Origin: a virus
Reading direction: 5' to 3' (one strand)
Virus record (IMG/VR): IMGVR_UViG_3300032164_000003
Coordinates: 27,089 to 91,088 of that record
Length of the DNA stretch: 64,000 nt
This document shows positions 38,812-47,113 of the stretch, piece after piece (position 1 is the stretch's first letter; each line of letters opens with the position of its first letter). Under the pieces are notes generated by a model, which was not told the origin of the DNA, did no database searches, and saw nothing but the letters and a program-made list of their open reading frames with translations. The position numbers were made by a program, and so were the translations under genes.

Positions 38812-40680
38812 ATGGCCACTAAAAAGAAAGCAACGGGGAAAAAGTCTAATCAGAAGGCCGCGCGTCCTCTGCTACATAGCCCGAATGCTCTTTACACGCG
38901 CGCTGCCGGACTCATGCGCAGGACAGCGACCACTCTTAGTGGGGGTCAAATGTCCGGGGCCAGTTCAATGGGCTCCGCCCAATCGGTCGCACAGTCTCCT
39001 CTTTATTACGACTACAGGTGGTCAACACCAGATAAATTCTACTTCCCGAGAAACCGTGTAATTGCCAATGCAATTTGGCGTGAGGTATACAAAAGAGATC
39101 CAGCAGTTGCTATTGCTACAGACATGTACGCAGAGCTACCCTGGTCCCAATTCGATTTGACCGGCGTAGATGATAAGTATGTACTCCGCATTTATGAAGA
39201 TATGTTTAATCGGTTGAACATTGTTCCGAAGCTTGGTCCCTTTACGCGGGATTTCTTCGTTACAGGAGAACTCATACTCCATAATATTTTCAACAATACA
39301 CGGGGTATTTGGGAACGGATCATTCCGCATAATCCGGATTACGTTAGGATAGACGGGGTTGGTTTGGCTATAGATCAGCCGCTTATGTCATTGCTTCCAA
39401 CACCCGAGATCAAGCGGCTGATCAATTCTCCAGATCCGCGTGTGCGAAAGTTGCAGAAGCTTATTCCAAAAGAGATTATAAACTCGTTTAGGGCTAACCG
39501 TGACGTTCCACTAGATGCGCTTAACACTACGTATCTCCCCAGATTGAATTCCTCTAATGAAGTCCGGGGCACTTCAATATACACTAGATTGTTCCGCGTT
39601 ATTATGTATGAGGATTTTATTGTAAATGCTAGCTTGGCAGTCGCCCAGCGCAACGCTGCGCCATTGAGAATATTCAAGCTAGGTGATCCAGCTACCGGAT
39701 GGTTGCCAGATCAAGAAGACGAAGCCGCATTTGCCGAGATGTTGTCCATGGCAGAGGCTGATCCGCTCGCTGCTATTATTATGCATCACAATGTCAGCTG
39801 CGAGTTGGTCGGTGTATCTGATAAGGTTCTTCTCATTTCCAAGGAATGGGATTATATAGAGCGGGTCAAGCTGCTTGCCTTAGGTGTCTCGAAGGCGTTC
39901 CTGGTGGGAGAAACCAGTTTTGCTAGTTCAATAGCCGGCTTGCAGACGTTGATGGAGCGTTTACAATCCTTGCGCTTGCGGTTTGAGCATGACTGGTTAA
40001 TAAAGAAGATCTGTGAGCCTATTGCTGAAATACAGGAATTTTACCGTCGGCCACAGCATGAACTAGATCACAGAATTCGAATCAAGAAGCCGATGGACGA
40101 AGTAGAATTGATCGTGCCTAAAATCAAATGGCATAAGAATCTAGAGTCTACCCAGGATGTAGCGATTCTTAACATTTGGCGAGATTTAAAAGAGCGCGGG
40201 ATCCTGTCTGAACATACTTATGGGATGGGTGCTGGTATTGACATCGATACAGAGCGCAAGAATATCGCTGAAGAAAAGAAGTATAAGGAAGAGCACCCCG
40301 AGATTTACGGTATTCCACAACAGGCCCCTGCCGCTCCTGGGGCTCCTGGTGGCAAGCCGCCACAAAAGCCGCCTGCTGGCTTTGGGGTTCCTCCACCAGC
40401 GCCGCCTATGGCATCTGCATCGAAGTACGGTCGGAATAATCCGTATGTTGCGCGTGATCGCAGACGCAAGGTGGTCGAGGCTTTTGAAGAACGTATGGAA
40501 GAACTTTCTAGTAGGACTAAGGACGAAAAGATACAACGGGTTGGTGTGGAAGACGCTGTAGAGGCACTGGAAGAAGTAATCGAAGATGTTGACATTCACA
40601 CGGATCCTCCTTCAAGCCTTATTGGGGCGGAAGAGGCTGCTATTCCTAGTGCAAATCTCCTGACCGGCTTGGATAAATAA
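38812..40680 (+). CDS. Portal protein
   Basis: 622 residues. The order after terL, the length and the central sequence fit a phage portal: a basic disordered N-terminus, a wing/stem region starting YYDYRWSTPDKFYFPRN, DPAVAIATDMYAELPW, GELILHNIFNNTRGIWERII (typical portal strand), and the helix-rich region VSKAFLVGETSFASSIAGLQ followed by LQSLRLRFEHDWLIKKI. The C-terminus is Pro/Gly-rich, then acidic. The portal ring is the DNA gate and connects head to neck. Exact family not named; context is strong. Confidence 0.88.
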   Translation: MATKKKATGKKSNQKAARPLLHSPNALYTRAAGLMRRTATTLSGGQMSGASSMGSAQSVAQSPLYYDYRWSTPDKFYFPRNRVIANAIWREVYKRDPAVAIATDMYAELPWSQFDLTGVDDKYVLRIYEDMFNRLNIVPKLGPFTRDFFVTGELILHNIFNNTRGIWERIIPHNPDYVRIDGVGLAIDQPLMSLLPTPEIKRLINSPDPRVRKLQKLIPKEIINSFRANRDVPLDALNTTYLPRLNSSNEVRGTSIYTRLFRVIMYEDFIVNASLAVAQRNAAPLRIFKLGDPATGWLPDQEDEAAFAEMLSMAEADPLAAIIMHHNVSCELVGVSDKVLLISKEWDYIERVKLLALGVSKAFLVGETSFASSIAGLQTLMERLQSLRLRFEHDWLIKKICEPIAEIQEFYRRPQHELDHRIRIKKPMDEVELIVPKIKWHKNLESTQDVAILNIWRDLKERGILSEHTYGMGAGIDIDTERKNIAEEKKYKEEHPEIYGIPQQAPAAPGAPGGKPPQKPPAGFGVPPPAPPMASASKYGRNNPYVARDRRRKVVEAFEERMEELSSRTKDEKIQRVGVEDAVEALEEVIEDVDIHTDPPSSLIGAEEAAIPSANLLTGLDK

Positions 40681-40690
40681 GGAAAATCTA

Positions 40691-41350
40691 ATGGACTATC
40701 GGAATGTGTACAATTCCTTTGTTATAGATATGTTATGCCTGCACTTTCCTACGGTGAAAATAAAGTATAAAGACGAAAGCTTGTTTATGAAGATCCTGGG
40801 AAAGCTCTTGTTCTTCGTGCCTACTTTTATGACAAACTACACTACTACGATTGGAAAAACAATATATTTCCCGGACAAAAAGTATGTTGATGCTGATTAT
40901 TACCGTGCCCTGACAGTGATAACGCACGAATTTATTCATGTATGGGACGAGGATTCTAAGAAGAGCTTGTTCAACCTTAGTTTTCTGTCTCCTCAAATAT
41001 TCGCTGTGTTTAGTCTGCTTTCCGTCTTTTCATTTGTAAGTCCATTTTTCTTACTTTCCTTGCTTAGCCTACTATTCCTTGCCCCTTTTCCTTCTCCTTG
41101 GCGCACGGAATGGGAGTCTACTGCCTATATTATGGGAATGCTTTTAAGTAGTATTGATCAGGGCGCGCGGTATAATGCTAGAGAGCACGCAGAAGAACTT
41201 TCAGGTTATTTCACAGGTAGTGCGTATTATTACATGTGCCCAGATAAGGATAAAGTAGTAGGTACACTTTTGTATAAATACGAAACGTTACCGCAAACGC
41301 ACGCTGGAATACGCGAGGTACATCAATGGCTCATAGCGCAGCATCGCTGA
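40691..41350 (+). CDS. Membrane protein with HExxH metallopeptidase-type motif
   Basis: 219 residues. VITHEFIHVWDED (about 77-89) contains HEFIH, a zinc-protease motif; an EWESTAY after the membrane region could supply the third ligand. Residues about 98-138 are strongly hydrophobic (LLSVFSFVSPFFLLSLLSLL), probably two membrane spans. Similar small HExxH proteins occur in several large phages. It lies between portal and nuclease with a 25-base overlap to the latter; role in virion maturation or host membrane change is not established. Confidence 0.65.
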   Translation: MDYRNVYNSFVIDMLCLHFPTVKIKYKDESLFMKILGKLLFFVPTFMTNYTTTIGKTIYFPDKKYVDADYYRALTVITHEFIHVWDEDSKKSLFNLSFLSPQIFAVFSLLSVFSFVSPFFLLSLLSLLFLAPFPSPWRTEWESTAYIMGMLLSSIDQGARYNAREHAEELSGYFTGSAYYYMCPDKDKVVGTLLYKYETLPQTHAGIREVHQWLIAQHR

Positions 41351-42114
41351 CGCTCTCCCCAACGAAGGTTGATGTATTCTTCGGATGTAGGCGCTTGTTT
41401 CGATATCGATTTATTGCCCCGCCGTTTACTCCTCCAGAGAATAGGTACTTCTTGATAGGTAATGTGGCGCATCGTGCTCTCGAAACATTACACAAAGAAC
41501 ATTTGGTAACCCCTATCAGTAATTGGAAGAAGGCTATGGGGCAACATTTTCGCGATGCCGCCAAGTCACATAATGTTGATAAGAAGATAGCAACGGGGGT
41601 CATTACTAAGAGCGATCTGTTTTCCATCAAAGATATGATGCGAAAGTATTTAGTACATCTCGATGGGTTGGATGCTATTCCCAAGGTACATAAGGTAGAA
41701 GCATTAAAGAAAATCAATATAGGGGGAGTTGTCGTTTGGCTAAAGGCAGACCGGATAGATATGATCAAAGATCACATGTACAGGGTTGTGGATTACAAGT
41801 CCGGGCGGCCTGCAAACAGAAAAGATGAACAAGCTTCCGTACAGATACCGTCTTATGGTATACTTGTTCGGCAGCTTATTGACAAGGCTGCGGCGATTGA
41901 GGGATCGTATGTTTATTTGAAGTTTCTTGATACTAAGAATGGTGTGCATAATTATAAGATAACGGATGAGTGGATGGATCAGGCTACGGAACAGTATGTT
42001 AAGGTGGACAAAGCACTGAAAAATGGGTGTGATTTTAAGCAGAACTTCAAATACAAATATTGTTTTACCTGTGACTTTAAGCGGCACTGTCTCAATGACA
42101 AAGACAATGATTAA
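41326..42114 (+). CDS. Cas4/RecB-like PD-(D/E)XK nuclease with probable Fe-S cluster
   Basis: 262 residues. LSPTKVDVFFGCRRLFRYRF gives the first Cys; IGNVAHRALE is the usual His motif; WLKADRIDM and YRVVDYKSG supply the catalytic Asp and D-x-K; QIPSYGILVRQL is the QxxxY motif. The end has CFTCDFKRHC, three cysteines that with the first would hold an iron-sulphur cluster as in Cas4 and AddB. These enzymes trim DNA ends. A place among head genes suggests a packaging or end-processing role. It overlaps the preceding gene by 25 bases. Confidence 0.88.
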   Translation: MAHSAASLTLSPTKVDVFFGCRRLFRYRFIAPPFTPPENRYFLIGNVAHRALETLHKEHLVTPISNWKKAMGQHFRDAAKSHNVDKKIATGVITKSDLFSIKDMMRKYLVHLDGLDAIPKVHKVEALKKINIGGVVVWLKADRIDMIKDHMYRVVDYKSGRPANRKDEQASVQIPSYGILVRQLIDKAAAIEGSYVYLKFLDTKNGVHNYKITDEWMDQATEQYVKVDKALKNGCDFKQNFKYKYCFTCDFKRHCLNDKDND

Positions 42115-42125
42115 GGGAGAAAGAA

Positions 42126-42317
42126 ATGACCTTTAGAAAAAATGGAGATAACATTCCTGTACATCGTGTGCTCTGCAAATGCGGCCATGAACTGCGAGGA
42201 GCGTTCGACAAATGCCCCAATTGCGGCAAGACGGTGCTTCCGGAAGGGTTGCAACCTGTGCAGGAACCGCCCGCCGAAAAAGATCCTGTAGAAGATAATC
42301 AAAAGTTAAATAAGTAG
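42126..42317 (+). CDS. Small zinc-ribbon protein, 63 aa
   Basis: VLCKCGHELRGAFDKCPNCGK holds a CxC and CPxCG pair, a compact zinc ribbon. The C-terminal third is acidic and proline-rich, probably disordered. ATG 42126 follows GGGAGAAAGAA. It follows the Cas4-like nuclease by 11 bases and could be its partner or a nucleic-acid-binding accessory. The last codons contain the AGTTAA element of the next promoter-like pair. Confidence 0.7.
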   Translation: MTFRKNGDNIPVHRVLCKCGHELRGAFDKCPNCGKTVLPEGLQPVQEPPAEKDPVEDNQKLNK

Positions 42318-42336
42318 CTTATTTACAAGCTATAAT
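42304..42336 (+). promoter_or_regulatory. AGTTAA-N21-TATAAT promoter-like pair before protease gene
   Basis: AGTTAA at 42304-42309, 21 bases, and a perfect TATAAT at 42331-42336, 47 bases before ATG 42384. It is the best match of the set. Confidence 0.55.
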
Positions 42337-42341
42337 CTCTT

Positions 42342-42374
42342 CCGTGACAGGGGTTCGATCACCCCGCGACACGG
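42342..42374 (+). promoter_or_regulatory. Leader hairpin before the prohead protease gene
   Basis: CCGTG and CACGG close an outer stem around GGGG-TTCGATCA-CCCC. The structure ends just before the GGGAGAGAACA ribosome binding site and would form at the 5' end of a transcript from the TATAAT box. It resembles a tRNA T-arm only in its loop. It may tune translation or message stability. Confidence 0.4.
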
Positions 42375-42383
42375 GAGAGAACA

Positions 42384-43265
42384 ATGCCGTTTTACAAGAC
42401 TGCCGCTGCTCCAATCCTTAGTGTTTATCAATCGTCAGGAAAATTTACAAAGCGGGCACAGCAATCCGCCGAGGTAACTGAGGGGGAAGATGAAGCCGTA
42501 AAGAAGGCAATCAATATCCTATCCAAGGATGTTTTGAAAGCCGTTGCACGTGTTTATAACATCTCGGACGACATTAACGACTATATCTTTCCGGTTCCCC
42601 GTGCAGTAACTGCTGACATTCCTAACAACAACGGTGACAATTTCCAGCATGACGAGCTTACCCGGTTTTCCCCAGGGCACCGCTGCATGGTATACCAAAC
42701 GTTCCATAATGATCCCCTACATGTAGAGCACTGCGCTGATAATCCAAAGACAGCGCGCGGTTATCTTCCCGATGTTCACTATTTGACGGGCAATCCAGAA
42801 GATAAGTTTGTCATTACCATTGTTGCTATGGACGCAAGCAAGGATCCACCACTCGCAGAAGGTTTGTTAAGTGGCGAGATCGACTCTTTCTCCATGGGAT
42901 GTATCTGTGATCAGGTTAGGTGCAGCAAGTGTGGGCACACCGCCAACTCGGACAAGGAGCTATGTGAGTGTCTGCGCTGGTACAAGATGTCAAAGATAGA
43001 CGGAAAGCTTGTTTATGAGGATTGCCTAGGTGTAGAATACCAAGAACTTTCTGTTGTTGGAAATCCCGCAGATCCAAAAGCACGTACACAAGCACTGCTA
43101 AAGTATGCATCTCGTCAGGCTACAGCAAATAACATGCGCGCATCATTTAATGTTCTTTCTACGATGTTAGATCCTGAAGATCAGCGAGAAGTTGCCAGAT
43201 TCTTTAGCTTGAATGCTGGGAAACTTCCTTCTTCGATGCTCCGGTTGGCCGATAAGTTGTTCTAA
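42384..43265 (+). CDS. Probable prohead maturation protease
   Basis: 293 residues. HCMV-type (S78-like) phage proteases share a GEIDSFSMGC segment near the active Ser and an E(L/S)SVVGNPAD segment; both appear here (about 164-175 and 227-236), plus HRCMVYQTFHNDP with possible catalytic His. An inserted CSKCGHTANSDKELCEC looks like a zinc finger, known in proteases of this group in large phages. Located directly before the scaffold-like gene and MCP, the usual place. It would cleave the scaffold and capsid proteins during head maturation. Catalytic residues not proven. Confidence 0.7.
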   Translation: MPFYKTAAAPILSVYQSSGKFTKRAQQSAEVTEGEDEAVKKAINILSKDVLKAVARVYNISDDINDYIFPVPRAVTADIPNNNGDNFQHDELTRFSPGHRCMVYQTFHNDPLHVEHCADNPKTARGYLPDVHYLTGNPEDKFVITIVAMDASKDPPLAEGLLSGEIDSFSMGCICDQVRCSKCGHTANSDKELCECLRWYKMSKIDGKLVYEDCLGVEYQELSVVGNPADPKARTQALLKYASRQATANNMRASFNVLSTMLDPEDQREVARFFSLNAGKLPSSMLRLADKLF

Positions 43266-43324
43266 GTCAAATATATAGCCTTTATATTGAAGGATTGAAT
43301 AATTTTATAGGTTAACCTAACAGA

Positions 43325-43358
43325 AGTTAAATAATTTTGCTTTCTACTTTCATAATAA
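43325..43358 (+). promoter_or_regulatory. AGTTAA-N21/22-ATAATAA promoter-like pair before scaffold gene
   Basis: AGTTAA at 43325-43330, then 21-22 bases to ATAATA/TAATAA (43352-43358), 20 bases before ATG 43379. The context AACAGAAGTTAA also occurs at 30522-30533. The 113-base gap it lies in has no gene. Confidence 0.4.
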
Positions 43359-43378
43359 CTAAATAAGGAGTTCGATTG

Positions 43379-45127
43379 ATGGATCAATTAAGAACACGGA
43401 TTGCGCGCAAAGCTCAGCAGCTAATACAGCGGGCGCAAGTAACTCCTCCAGGTGCACCACCCCCGGGTGCTCCTGCGCCAACGCCTGCTCCCGGTGTTCC
43501 ACCGATGGCTCCGAAACCACCGGCTGCCGGACCAGCTGCTCCAAAGCCTGCAATGCCCCCGGGGCTTCCTCCAGGTATGCCGCGTCCGAAGGAAGACATT
43601 GAAAAGGATGTAGAGGGCGATATTCGTCGGCGCAAGGAACAGGAAAAGAAGATTGAAGACCTTAGTGAGAAGGTAAACACGATTGGTGATCAGGTAGAAG
43701 GGCTTACGAAGTCTATAAACAATCTTGTGAATGTGATGCAGAAGCAGGTTGGTGGCCCGACTAATTTTGATAACAAGTATGACGAGTTAAAGGACGAAAA
43801 GGAAGAGGGCGATGAGCCATCTTCTTCAGAGTTTGGAATGGGTAAAAGTGACGAAAGTCTCGTAAGAGCTAAGGAGGAATCCCTGATGCCTAACGCCGGA
43901 AATCTGAGAACTGCCCGTGAGAAGCGGCTCACTGGAGAAGAACTACAGTTCCATGAGAAGAACCCGCCGAACAAGAAGTATACACAGCAAGTTGTTGGCC
44001 CCCCGTCAGTGAAGACTACGAAGGATGAGCCGAAGGATTGGGACGAGTACTACAACAAGCTTACTGCAGCCAATCTAGCATTGGATCGTAACGCTGTCGG
44101 CACGGAATGGTCCGTAGTTGACAAGACAAACAACGAAGTGTTCTTCAAGATTCACCCGACTGCCGAGACTGCAGACAATTTCCCGACGAAGGAATTTGCC
44201 GAGCAGATCATTCGGGACATCAAACAACTTGGGCTAAAGTCCGCTATGGAAAAGTACGGTGCAGAACCGTTCTCTTCTGGTATTTTCAAGCGGAAGGATA
44301 AGGGCGAGCCCGAGAAGCCAGTCGGTGGCGACAAGAAGCCATTCTCTTCAGATCTTTTGAAGCCAAAGGATGGCCCGAAGGTCGGCCCGAAGGTCGGCCC
44401 GAAGGTTGGTCCTACATCTTCTCCGAAGCCGTTCCCGAAGGCCGGTCCGAAGATGATGACCAAGGGTCCGAAGCCGGTATCGTCTGGCCCTACTGGTGGC
44501 GCTCCAGGGTCTGATGTTCCAAAGTCTTCTGGGATGCCCGCAGTAAAGGCAGCTGATGAAACTGAAGTCCCAGTGGTTGAAGCTGCGCCTGCTGAAGTCG
44601 TACAGGAAGTCGCCCCCGCACAGGCTCCCGTAGCAACCCCAGAGAAGATTGCTTCCCTGGAAGATGTGACTCGTCGGTTCATGCGCGCATTCCGCCTTGC
44701 TCTTTCTGCCCAGCAGAAGAACTTGGTGGAGAGCCCGCTGAAGGCAGCGTGGTATGAGACGTTGAAGGGCATGGACGTAGATAATCCAGAGGCCATTATC
44801 GAAGCAACTTTCAATCGTGCTGCAGCAGAGCACTTTGAAATTGCACTCGCGAAGACCGCTGAATATCTGAAGATGGGCGACGAAGCGTTTGTACAGGTTG
44901 AGTCCGAGATTGGTGAGCTTGATATCCTCACCCCGAGGACTGCTTCGGAACAAGACGAAGAAGAGATCATTAGTCGGTCTGCCAAGCTACGCGCTCGTGC
45001 ACTCCGCAATTCTCTGCCACTGAGCACCTCGACCAATGTCAATCCGGAAGAGGACAAGGTTCAGCGGTTGGCGTCTGCTCTGCCTAAGCCGAAGTTGATT
45101 GGTGCTGGAAAGTACCTGAGAAAGTAA
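43379..45127 (+). CDS. Probable scaffold / head core protein
   Basis: 582 residues. N-terminal 70 residues are Pro/Ala-rich (PPGAPPPGAPAPTPAPG), followed by a charged coiled coil (QEKKIEDLSEKVNTIGDQVE), low-complexity charged sequence, GPKV repeats, and a more ordered C-terminal region (about 430-530, EDVTRRFMRAFRLALSAQQK). Low complexity, coiled coil and position between protease and MCP fit a scaffold that is cleaved during maturation. ATG 43379 has GGAG eight bases upstream; the TTG three bases earlier is too close. A structural neck role is possible but less likely. Confidence 0.65.
   Translation: MDQLRTRIARKAQQLIQRAQVTPPGAPPPGAPAPTPAPGVPPMAPKPPAAGPAAPKPAMPPGLPPGMPRPKEDIEKDVEGDIRRRKEQEKKIEDLSEKVNTIGDQVEGLTKSINNLVNVMQKQVGGPTNFDNKYDELKDEKEEGDEPSSSEFGMGKSDESLVRAKEESLMPNAGNLRTAREKRLTGEELQFHEKNPPNKKYTQQVVGPPSVKTTKDEPKDWDEYYNKLTAANLALDRNAVGTEWSVVDKTNNEVFFKIHPTAETADNFPTKEFAEQIIRDIKQLGLKSAMEKYGAEPFSSGIFKRKDKGEPEKPVGGDKKPFSSDLLKPKDGPKVGPKVGPKVGPTSSPKPFPKAGPKMMTKGPKPVSSGPTGGAPGSDVPKSSGMPAVKAADETEVPVVEAAPAEVVQEVAPAQAPVATPEKIASLEDVTRRFMRAFRLALSAQQKNLVESPLKAAWYETLKGMDVDNPEAIIEATFNRAAAEHFEIALAKTAEYLKMGDEAFVQVESEIGELDILTPRTASEQDEEEIISRSAKLRARALRNSLPLSTSTNVNPEEDKVQRLASALPKPKLIGAGKYLRK
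44372..44407 (+). repeat. Three 12-bp repeats encoding GPKV
   Basis: Unit GGCCCGAAGGTC, two exact copies and a third with one change at its end. Encodes GPKVGPKVGPKV in the scaffold-like protein. Further diverged GPK words follow. Confidence 0.9.
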
Positions 45128-45140
45128 CTTTGTTTTCAAA
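45122..45140 (+). repeat. Copy 1 of a shared untranslated element
   Basis: AAGTAACTTTGTTTTCAAA at the end of the scaffold-like gene matches AAGTAACTTTGATTTCTAAA at 45927-45946 in the leader of the capsid gene. Both lie upstream of well-spaced ribosome binding sites, so a shared processing or stability signal is possible. Confidence 0.5.
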
Positions 45141-45181
45141 AAGAAATAGATAGAAAAAGACTAAGAAAAGGGAGAAGAGCT

Positions 45182-45898
45182 ATGCTAGACAAGAAGAGAG
45201 GTTACGCACCTGACCGGCCGTTCTATGATGTGGACACTAATGTCCAGATCCATGCAGGAATGGTCGCATTTTTGGCGCAGAATGGTAACGTTGTGGTTGC
45301 CACTACTGCAGCTAGCGGAAACGTTCCGATTGGCACGTTCTGGAAGGATCGGGCATCTACCTTCATTCGTAGTTCCATCGAGCAGCACGCGTTTAGCGTT
45401 GCAGGTATTGTAACGCTGAACCATGGCAACGTGCTAAATACTGTAGACGTAAAGGTAACTAACTTCGCCGGCACGGTGGTCTATACACAGGGTGCAGACT
45501 ACGGCGTAAACACTAACAACGGTGTTATTACGCGCTTGGGCGGGTTGATTCCTGCGCTGTCCACCGTCATGGTGTGGTACAAGTACTCAGTACAGAATGC
45601 ACAAGTGTACTGGGACAATGTAAGCACCAAGTGGACTGCTGTTGGTTATAACTATGACCGGCAGCCAGACGACACGCTGGGCAGTGGGAAGATTACCATT
45701 GCCGAGGCCTATGCTAAGCTGTACACCGATCAGTATGACGTAACCCTGACTTACGCCATCAATGATCCACTGTATAGTGATGCGAACAGCATGTGGACCA
45801 ACACACCGGGCTTCTGCACTGTGTGCGGTCGTGTAATTAAGGTTCCAACTGCTACCGATCCATTCTTGGGCGTGCAGCAGATTCCAGTGGCTCTCTAA
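45182..45898 (+). CDS. Probable capsid accessory (decoration-like) protein
   Basis: 238 residues. Largely beta: FLAQNGNVVVATTAASGNV, then IVTLNHGNVLNTVDVKV and VYTQGADYGVNTNNGVITRL, with a late GFCTVCGRVI. It sits directly before MCP with good spacing and a GGGAG ribosome binding site. Decoration and vertex proteins often lie there. No family recognised, so a minor head protein is the safe reading. Confidence 0.6.
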   Translation: MLDKKRGYAPDRPFYDVDTNVQIHAGMVAFLAQNGNVVVATTAASGNVPIGTFWKDRASTFIRSSIEQHAFSVAGIVTLNHGNVLNTVDVKVTNFAGTVVYTQGADYGVNTNNGVITRLGGLIPALSTVMVWYKYSVQNAQVYWDNVSTKWTAVGYNYDRQPDDTLGSGKITIAEAYAKLYTDQYDVTLTYAINDPLYSDANSMWTNTPGFCTVCGRVIKVPTATDPFLGVQQIPVAL

Positions 45899-45899
45899 G

Positions 45900-45925
45900 G
45901 TAGCGTAGCCGGGAGCTTTCGCTAC
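45900..45925 (+). terminator. Weak hairpin between decoration-like gene and MCP
   Basis: GTAGCG and CGCTAC form a six-base-pair stem around a 14-base loop. There is no T-run, so it is a possible RNA stability or attenuation element upstream of MCP more than a terminator. Confidence 0.3.
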
Positions 45926-45926
45926 G

Positions 45927-45946
45927 AAGTAACTTTGATTTCTAAA
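45927..45946 (+). repeat. Copy 2 of a shared untranslated element
   Basis: AAGTAACTTTGATTTCTAAA in the leader of the major capsid gene, ending at the AGGAGG ribosome binding site. It is the partner of the element at 45122. Confidence 0.5.
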
Positions 45947-45959
45947 GGAGGAAGTGAAA

Positions 45960-47087
45960 ATGAAATTCAACCCGTACAACAAAAAGGCTTCCGGTGCTAC
46001 GGTAGACAGAAAGACCGGAGAACCATTCAACCCGATTAACGTCGGGAAGACCGCTACTGGCTCGATTGAGCGCTCTGCCAGCGAACGCATGTTCAATGAC
46101 AAGGGTGAGTTCAATGCCAATAGCAAATCAGAAATTCTTGATCAGATCAAGAATTTGCTCGACGGCATGAGCAACGGAACCTATGATGTGGCTCGCACTG
46201 CATCATATGCTGGCGAAGGCGTGAGCGCACAGGAGAGCGATTCGATTCTGCGCGAAGCTTTCTCTGATCCATCCAGCGAAGGTTTCCGGCAGGTTGGCCA
46301 GGGCCTCTTGAACCCGATTAAAGAGGTCATCGACTACGAAGGTCTGGCCCGAAAAGTGTTTGCGCCACGCACAGTTAAGGCCGGTGAGATCGTTCGCTAC
46401 GATAAGGATGTTTACGTCCAGGGTTGGGTTATCGCAGAGGACGGAACCACTCCGCAGTCCACGGTTGAAGGCCGCTATATTTATCCTCCGGAGTTCGAGG
46501 TAACTGCTTACCCGAGCATCGAGATCAAGGATAAGTATCGGGCGCAGTATGACATCCTTGCTCGTACACAAGACCGTGCACGCATGAGCATCGAGTACCA
46601 GGAAGACCTGGCGTTGATCAATCTGTTGCAGGCTGGTGCAAACCAGTCGAACACTACCACGTTCTTCGCAACATTGAACATGGCAGCGTTCGAAGCAATC
46701 AGATACCAGATCGAACGGCACAGGCTGATTTGTGACAAGTTCATCATTCACCGTCAAGAAGTGTCCGACATGGTAAATACCCTGCGTACACAGGTTGATC
46801 CTGTAACGCAGAGGGAATTGGTCATGGCCGGGTACATTGGTACCTTGCTTAATGCTATGATCATTACCACTGCCGGTACCCAGACCTTCGAGATCTTGCA
46901 GCCGGGACAGGTTGTAGCAGTAACGGCTCCTGAGTATCTCGGTGGTATGCCGATCCGCGTTGAGTTGTTCAGCGAACCGGTTAACGAGTTCATGATGGGC
47001 AAGCCGCGTCAAGGATGGTTCTGGTACGAACTGATCAGCCAGGTGCTTGTGAACCCGGCTGGTGTTGCAATCGGCTCGAAGCTCTAG
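45960..47087 (+). CDS. Major capsid protein, HK97-type
   Basis: 375 residues from ATG 45960, with AGGAGG eight bases upstream (GTG 45954 is too close). The N-terminal 100 residues are polar and helical, perhaps removed on maturation. The rest follows the HK97 fold: ARKVFAPRTVKAGEIVRYDK (E-loop-type strand), FEVTAYPSIEIKDKYRAQYD (spine), the helix EDLALINLLQAGANQ, and a late beta region GTLLNAMIITTAGTQTFEIL and AVTAPEYLGGMPIRVELF. Resembles SPO1/T5-group MCPs. A strong hairpin follows the gene, consistent with high expression. Confidence 0.9.
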   Translation: MKFNPYNKKASGATVDRKTGEPFNPINVGKTATGSIERSASERMFNDKGEFNANSKSEILDQIKNLLDGMSNGTYDVARTASYAGEGVSAQESDSILREAFSDPSSEGFRQVGQGLLNPIKEVIDYEGLARKVFAPRTVKAGEIVRYDKDVYVQGWVIAEDGTTPQSTVEGRYIYPPEFEVTAYPSIEIKDKYRAQYDILARTQDRARMSIEYQEDLALINLLQAGANQSNTTTFFATLNMAAFEAIRYQIERHRLICDKFIIHRQEVSDMVNTLRTQVDPVTQRELVMAGYIGTLLNAMIITTAGTQTFEILQPGQVVAVTAPEYLGGMPIRVELFSEPVNEFMMGKPRQGWFWYELISQVLVNPAGVAIGSKL

Positions 47088-47113
47088 TAGCTTGTTGAAC
47101 TGACGATGTAGCA

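Noticed and set aside
41326-42114. Cas4 of a CRISPR system
   Set aside because: No cas1, cas2 or repeats in the window; a phage recombination or packaging nuclease is more likely.
42347-42366. GGGGTTCGATCACCCC as a tRNA T-arm
   Set aside because: The loop would have eight bases and no acceptor, D or anticodon arm exists upstream; treated as a leader hairpin.
44152-45057. Minus-strand frame of 301 codons in the scaffold-like gene
   Set aside because: Ser-rich shadow of low-complexity coding sequence.
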